NCBI GenBank assembly: GCA_030692905.1
Contig: JAUYBT010000189.1
Span: forward strand, 1-7,986
Origin: Bacteroidales bacterium
Lineage (GTDB): Bacteria; Bacteroidota; Bacteroidia; Bacteroidales; VadinHA17
DNA length: 7,986 nucleotides
Reading direction: 5' to 3'
Below the pieces are notes generated by a model that ran no database searches, was not told where the DNA came from, and was given only the letters and a program-made list of their open reading frames with translations. Below, in pieces: positions 4,839 to 7,986 of this stretch. The stretch's first letter is position 1; every line of letters starts with the position of its first letter. The translations under genes and the position numbers were made by a program.

Positions 4839-5038
4839 AAATAACTTATTTTCAATCTATTAATTGCCAGTTCGAATTCTCTATCTGACGATTTATGTTA
4901 ATAACAATTACTCAATTTTTTTCAGAAAACAATTCAAACTTCGTAAATTTACCCATAATAACAAAATAAATAACCGTGATACAATTAAAAGAGGGATCAA
5001 AAATCCCCACGTTTTGAATAATCAATAAAACAAATAGT
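4839..5038. promoter_or_regulatory. Divergent promoter region between the SPOR gene and recA
   Basis: These 200 AT-rich bases separate two genes that point away from each other, so they must hold both promoters. No exact TAnnTTTG / TTTG pair was found; TAAATTTA at 4942-4949 is the nearest plus-strand match. A small hairpin (GGGAT 4993-4997 / ATCCC 5003-5007) falls in the probable recA leader. I see no recognisable LexA (SOS) box. Confidence 0.5.
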
Positions 5039-6049
5039 ATGAGCAACGAAAGAAAAGAAATAAACAAAGAAAAGCTAAAGGCACTTGAGGTAACTCTCGG
5101 GAAAATTGAAAAAGATTTTGGTAAGGGAACCATTATGAAGCTGGGCGACCACCCAATCGACAACATCCAGGTCATCTCAACAGGATCAATCGGACTTGAT
5201 GCTGCACTCGGTATCGGAGGAATACCTCGCGGCAGAGTAACAGAGATTTACGGTCCCGAAGCATCAGGAAAAACAACACTGGCTATTCATGCTATAGCCG
5301 AGGCACAAAAAAACGGAGGAATAGCTGCAATAATTGATGCAGAGCACACATTCGACCGTAATTACGCGGAGAAACTGGGAGTTGATGTTGAAAATCTTCT
5401 TATTTCCCAACCTGATAACGGCGAGCAGGCTCTTGAGATCACGGATAACCTCATCAGGTCAGGAGCACTTGATATCGTTGTTATTGACTCAGTGGCTGCA
5501 CTTACGCCCAAGGCTGAAATTGAAGGAGAAATGGGCGACTCAAAAATGGGTCTGCAGGCAAGGTTAATGTCACAGGCATTAAGAAAACTTACCGCCAATA
5601 TCAATAAAACGAACACATCATGTGTATTTATAAATCAGCTCAGGGATAAAATCGGTATTGTATTCGGCAATCCGGAAACCACCACCGGAGGTAATGCATT
5701 GAAGTTTTATGCATCAGTGAGATTGGATATCCGCAGAACAAGCCAGCTTAAAGACGGTGAAGAAATTATAGGCAGCCGTACCAGAGTTAAAATTGTGAAG
5801 AATAAGCTTGCACCACCGTTCAGAAAGGCTGATTTTGATATACTTTACGGAGAAGGGATATCCCAGCTTGGAGAGATTGTTGACCTGGGAGTGGACTTTG
5901 AGATTATCAAGAAAAGCGGTTCATGGTTCAGTTATGGTGATACTAAACTGGGACAGGGACGTGATGCTGTCAAACAGATTCTTAAAGACAATCCGGAATT
6001 GTATGACGAACTGAAGACTAAAGTTTCTGAAGCCCTCAAAAAAAAATAA
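5039..6049 (+). CDS. recA: DNA recombination and repair protein RecA
   Basis: This encodes 336 residues, complete. RecA forms ATP-dependent filaments on single-stranded DNA, catalyses homologous pairing and strand exchange, and triggers self-cleavage of LexA-type repressors where these exist. Walker A is GPEASGKT (72-79), the catalytic glutamate is Glu102 in DAEHTFD, and Walker B is DIVVID (145-150). DNA-binding loop L1 lies in EIEGEMGDSKMGLQARLMSQ (160-179) and loop L2 in FINQLRDKIGIVFGNPETTT (198-216), followed by GGNALKFYASVRLDIRR. The interface motif VKIVKNKLAPPF (250-261) is intact. The C-terminus ends in EALKKK and lacks the long acidic tail of E. coli RecA (353 residues). ATG 5039 matches the usual N-terminus (KLKALEVTLGKIEKDFGKG). 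An S9 peptidase gene follows after 23 bp on the same strand without a visible terminator, so co-transcription is possible. Confidence 0.99.
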   Translation: MSNERKEINKEKLKALEVTLGKIEKDFGKGTIMKLGDHPIDNIQVISTGSIGLDAALGIGGIPRGRVTEIYGPEASGKTTLAIHAIAEAQKNGGIAAIIDAEHTFDRNYAEKLGVDVENLLISQPDNGEQALEITDNLIRSGALDIVVIDSVAALTPKAEIEGEMGDSKMGLQARLMSQALRKLTANINKTNTSCVFINQLRDKIGIVFGNPETTTGGNALKFYASVRLDIRRTSQLKDGEEIIGSRTRVKIVKNKLAPPFRKADFDILYGEGISQLGEIVDLGVDFEIIKKSGSWFSYGDTKLGQGRDAVKQILKDNPELYDELKTKVSEALKKK

Positions 6050-6072
6050 TTCAGTAATTAAATCATACTATT

Positions 6073-7986
6073 ATGCAAAGATATCTTTTACCGGTAGTTC
6101 TTTTAGCTCTGCTTTTTTCTGCTTCATGCAAACAAAAAGTACCAGTCACTCAGGAAACATCGCCACAATTCAATAACCAGCTGACTGACGAAGAAAAAGC
6201 CGGAGGAGTAATGACTCCTGAAATAATGTGGAAATTCGGACGACTTGGAACTTTTACACTCGCACCTGATGGTTCGACTGTGTTATACACTGTTACAGAT
6301 ATTGACCTTCAGAGTGAAGCCCGAAGAACCAACATTTTTAAATTGTCAACAGCGGGAGGCGATCCTGTACAACTGACCAGCGACGGAGGCAGTTCTCCGC
6401 AATGGTTCAATAACGGGAAGTCAATCGCCTTTGTCAATAAAGGAAACATGTGTACTATGAATCCAGACGGCTCAGAGCAGAAGATAGTTTCCGGGTTAAG
6501 CGATTTTGAGATTTTCAGCATCTCACCGGCAGGGAATAAGATTTATTTTACAAAGAGGGTCAAACTGGATCAGACTGCCAACGAGAAACATAATCTCCCA
6601 AAAGCAAATGTCAGGATCATCAACGACCTGATGTACCGCCACTGGAACAAATGGAGTGATTTTTCCTACAGCCATATATTTGTTGCCTCATTTAACGGAA
6701 GCACTGTTTCGGAGGAAAAAGATATCATGGAAGGACAAAGATTTGAGTCCCCTACTGCAACTAACTTTGATGAGGGTGAGATTTCATGGAGCCCTGATGG
6801 CAAGTTTATTGCTTATACCTCAAAAAGACTGAATGGAATGGCAGATGCCAGAAGCACAAATTCGGATATATTTCTTTATGATTTATCTTCATCTGAAGAG
6901 ATTAACATAACTGAAGGTAACAGAGGATACGACAAGTACCCGGTATTTTCGCCTGATGGTTCAAAGATAGCTTATCAAAGCATGGAAAGAGATGGCTATG
7001 AAGCAGATCTTGATCGCTTATTTGTATATGATATAAAAAATGGCAAGCGTACCTGGGTTTCAAAAGGATGGGATTTTGATGTTGAAAATATTACCTGGGC
7101 TAACGAGCAGACTATCTACTTTACATGTGCATATCTTGGAACAGGTCAGATATTTAGAACCGACCTCTCCGGCAAAGGTGTGGATAAGGTAACTGAAGGG
7201 GTACATGATTTGGGCCCGATCAATCTCAAGTCAGGAGTGCTTATTGCACGTCTTGTTTCGATGTCAATGGCCCCGGAGGTATCGGTTGTTGACATGACTA
7301 CCGGCCAGATTAAACAGATCAGCTTTATAAATAAGTCTATCTATGAATCCGTTAAGATGGGCAAGGTTGAGGAGAGATACATCAAGACAAAAGATAATAA
7401 AGACCTGCAGATGTGGATCATATATCCTCCCGGTTTTGATCCTGCCAAAAAATATCCGGCTCTTCTTTTTTGTAAAGGAGGTCCTCAGGGTGCACTTGGT
7501 CAAAGCTGGTCATATCGCTGGAACTATCAGATGATGGCAGCAAAAGGCTATATTGTGATAGCTCCGAACCGTCGTGGGGACTCAGGTTTCGGACAGGCAT
7601 GGAAAGAACAGATCTCAGGTGATTATGGCGGATTGAATATTCAGGATTATCTCGACGCAACCGATGCAATGGCAAAAGAGCCATTCGTAGATGCAAACAG
7701 ACTTGGCGCAGTTGGGGCAAGCTACGGTGGGTATTCTGTCTTTTACCTGGCCGGAATGCATGCAGGAAGATTTAAAGCTTTTGTATCACATTGCGGCATG
7801 TTTAACTTTACCAGCTGGTATGGTTCAACCGAAGAGTTATGGTTTCCCGATAAAGACATCGAAGGTCCATACTGGATAGGGCCGAAGAGTTACACTTACT
7901 CCCCTCACCTAATGGTTGATAACTGGGATACCCCAATCCTTATCATTACCGGAGCCAACGACTTCAGGATACCATATACACAAAGC
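6073..7986 (+). CDS. S9-family prolyl oligopeptidase-like lipoprotein peptidase (3' partial)
   Basis: This is an open frame of 638 codons that runs off the right edge. The N-terminus, MQRYLLPVVLLALLFSASCK, is a lipoprotein signal with Cys19 as the lipidation site, so the enzyme is probably membrane-bound in the periplasm or on the outer membrane. Residues about 50-420 form a beta-propeller-like region with recurring WD40/TolB-like units such as SPQWFNNGKSIAFV, ISWSPDGKFIAYTSKR and YPVFSPDGSKIAYQS. The C-terminal alpha/beta-hydrolase domain (about 430 onward) contains FCKGGPQG, APNRRGDSGFGQAW, the nucleophile elbow GASYGGY with Ser550, and Asp630 in GANDFRIPYTQS. The catalytic His should lie about 30 residues past the window edge. 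The family (dipeptidyl-peptidase IV / acylaminoacyl-peptidase type) trims peptides from their N-terminus, usually as part of peptide catabolism. It starts 23 bp after recA; there is no functional link to DNA repair. Specificity cannot be told from this sequence. Confidence 0.96.
   Translation, partial: MQRYLLPVVLLALLFSASCKQKVPVTQETSPQFNNQLTDEEKAGGVMTPEIMWKFGRLGTFTLAPDGSTVLYTVTDIDLQSEARRTNIFKLSTAGGDPVQLTSDGGSSPQWFNNGKSIAFVNKGNMCTMNPDGSEQKIVSGLSDFEIFSISPAGNKIYFTKRVKLDQTANEKHNLPKANVRIINDLMYRHWNKWSDFSYSHIFVASFNGSTVSEEKDIMEGQRFESPTATNFDEGEISWSPDGKFIAYTSKRLNGMADARSTNSDIFLYDLSSSEEINITEGNRGYDKYPVFSPDGSKIAYQSMERDGYEADLDRLFVYDIKNGKRTWVSKGWDFDVENITWANEQTIYFTCAYLGTGQIFRTDLSGKGVDKVTEGVHDLGPINLKSGVLIARLVSMSMAPEVSVVDMTTGQIKQISFINKSIYESVKMGKVEERYIKTKDNKDLQMWIIYPPGFDPAKKYPALLFCKGGPQGALGQSWSYRWNYQMMAAKGYIVIAPNRRGDSGFGQAWKEQISGDYGGLNIQDYLDATDAMAKEPFVDANRLGAVGASYGGYSVFYLAGMHAGRFKAFVSHCGMFNFTSWYGSTEELWFPDKDIEGPYWIGPKSYTYSPHLMVDNWDTPILIITGANDFRIPYTQS

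Noticed and set aside
4993..5007. Small hairpin in the recA leader as a regulatory element
   Set aside because: Only a 5-bp stem with a 5-base loop; not enough to claim a riboswitch or attenuator. No LexA-type dyad was seen nearby.
7264..7720. Two minus-strand frames opposite the S9 peptidase
   Set aside because: Antisense shadows of a continuous, motif-rich plus-strand gene.

Overview
The window looks like a chromosomal segment from a member of the Bacteroidota, probably an uncultured Bacteroidales-like lineage. Reasons: moderate-to-low GC, few Shine-Dalgarno sequences, a Bacteroidota-type RecA without an acidic tail, a ClpS whose N-degron motif reads NDDINTFDHV, a small family of about 150-200 residues common in this phylum, and a composite hairpin-rich intergenic element of a kind I recall from many Bacteroidota genomes. 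The phylum call is recognition plus inference; there is no rRNA to confirm it.

The window splits into two halves. The left half (about 1-3340) is accessory and eroded. It starts with a strongly folded non-coding module (31-284). Next comes an AT-rich gene for a small membrane-anchored protein with no recognised family (362-877). This gene runs tail-to-tail into a C-terminally truncated member of a Bacteroidota-specific family (864-1325, minus strand), behind which lie three 21-bp tandem repeats and a doubtful ORF (1344-1616). A long, mostly non-coding stretch then leads to a 31-codon lipoprotein signal remnant (1926-2021) and an intact small LuxR-type DNA-binding protein (2074-2583). From 2640 to 3190 there is a compound hairpin-rich intergenic element. 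It ends next to a remnant of a GIY-YIG nuclease gene (3235-3336).

The right half (3346-7986) is conserved core genome. On the minus strand, a membrane-anchored protein with two SPOR-like modules is translationally coupled (ATGA overlap) to clpS, the N-degron adaptor of ClpAP. Divergent from them, recA on the plus strand is followed after 23 bp by a lipoprotein S9-family prolyl-oligopeptidase-like peptidase. That peptidase gene is open to the window edge and lacks only the region that should carry its catalytic histidine.

I do not see a complete new defence or mobile system. The parts most worth a second look are the folded module and the AT-rich orphan gene behind it (possibly a gene-cassette-like unit), the junction that truncates the 864-1325 gene, and the composite element at 2640-3190 with its duplicated strong-Shine-Dalgarno leaders.
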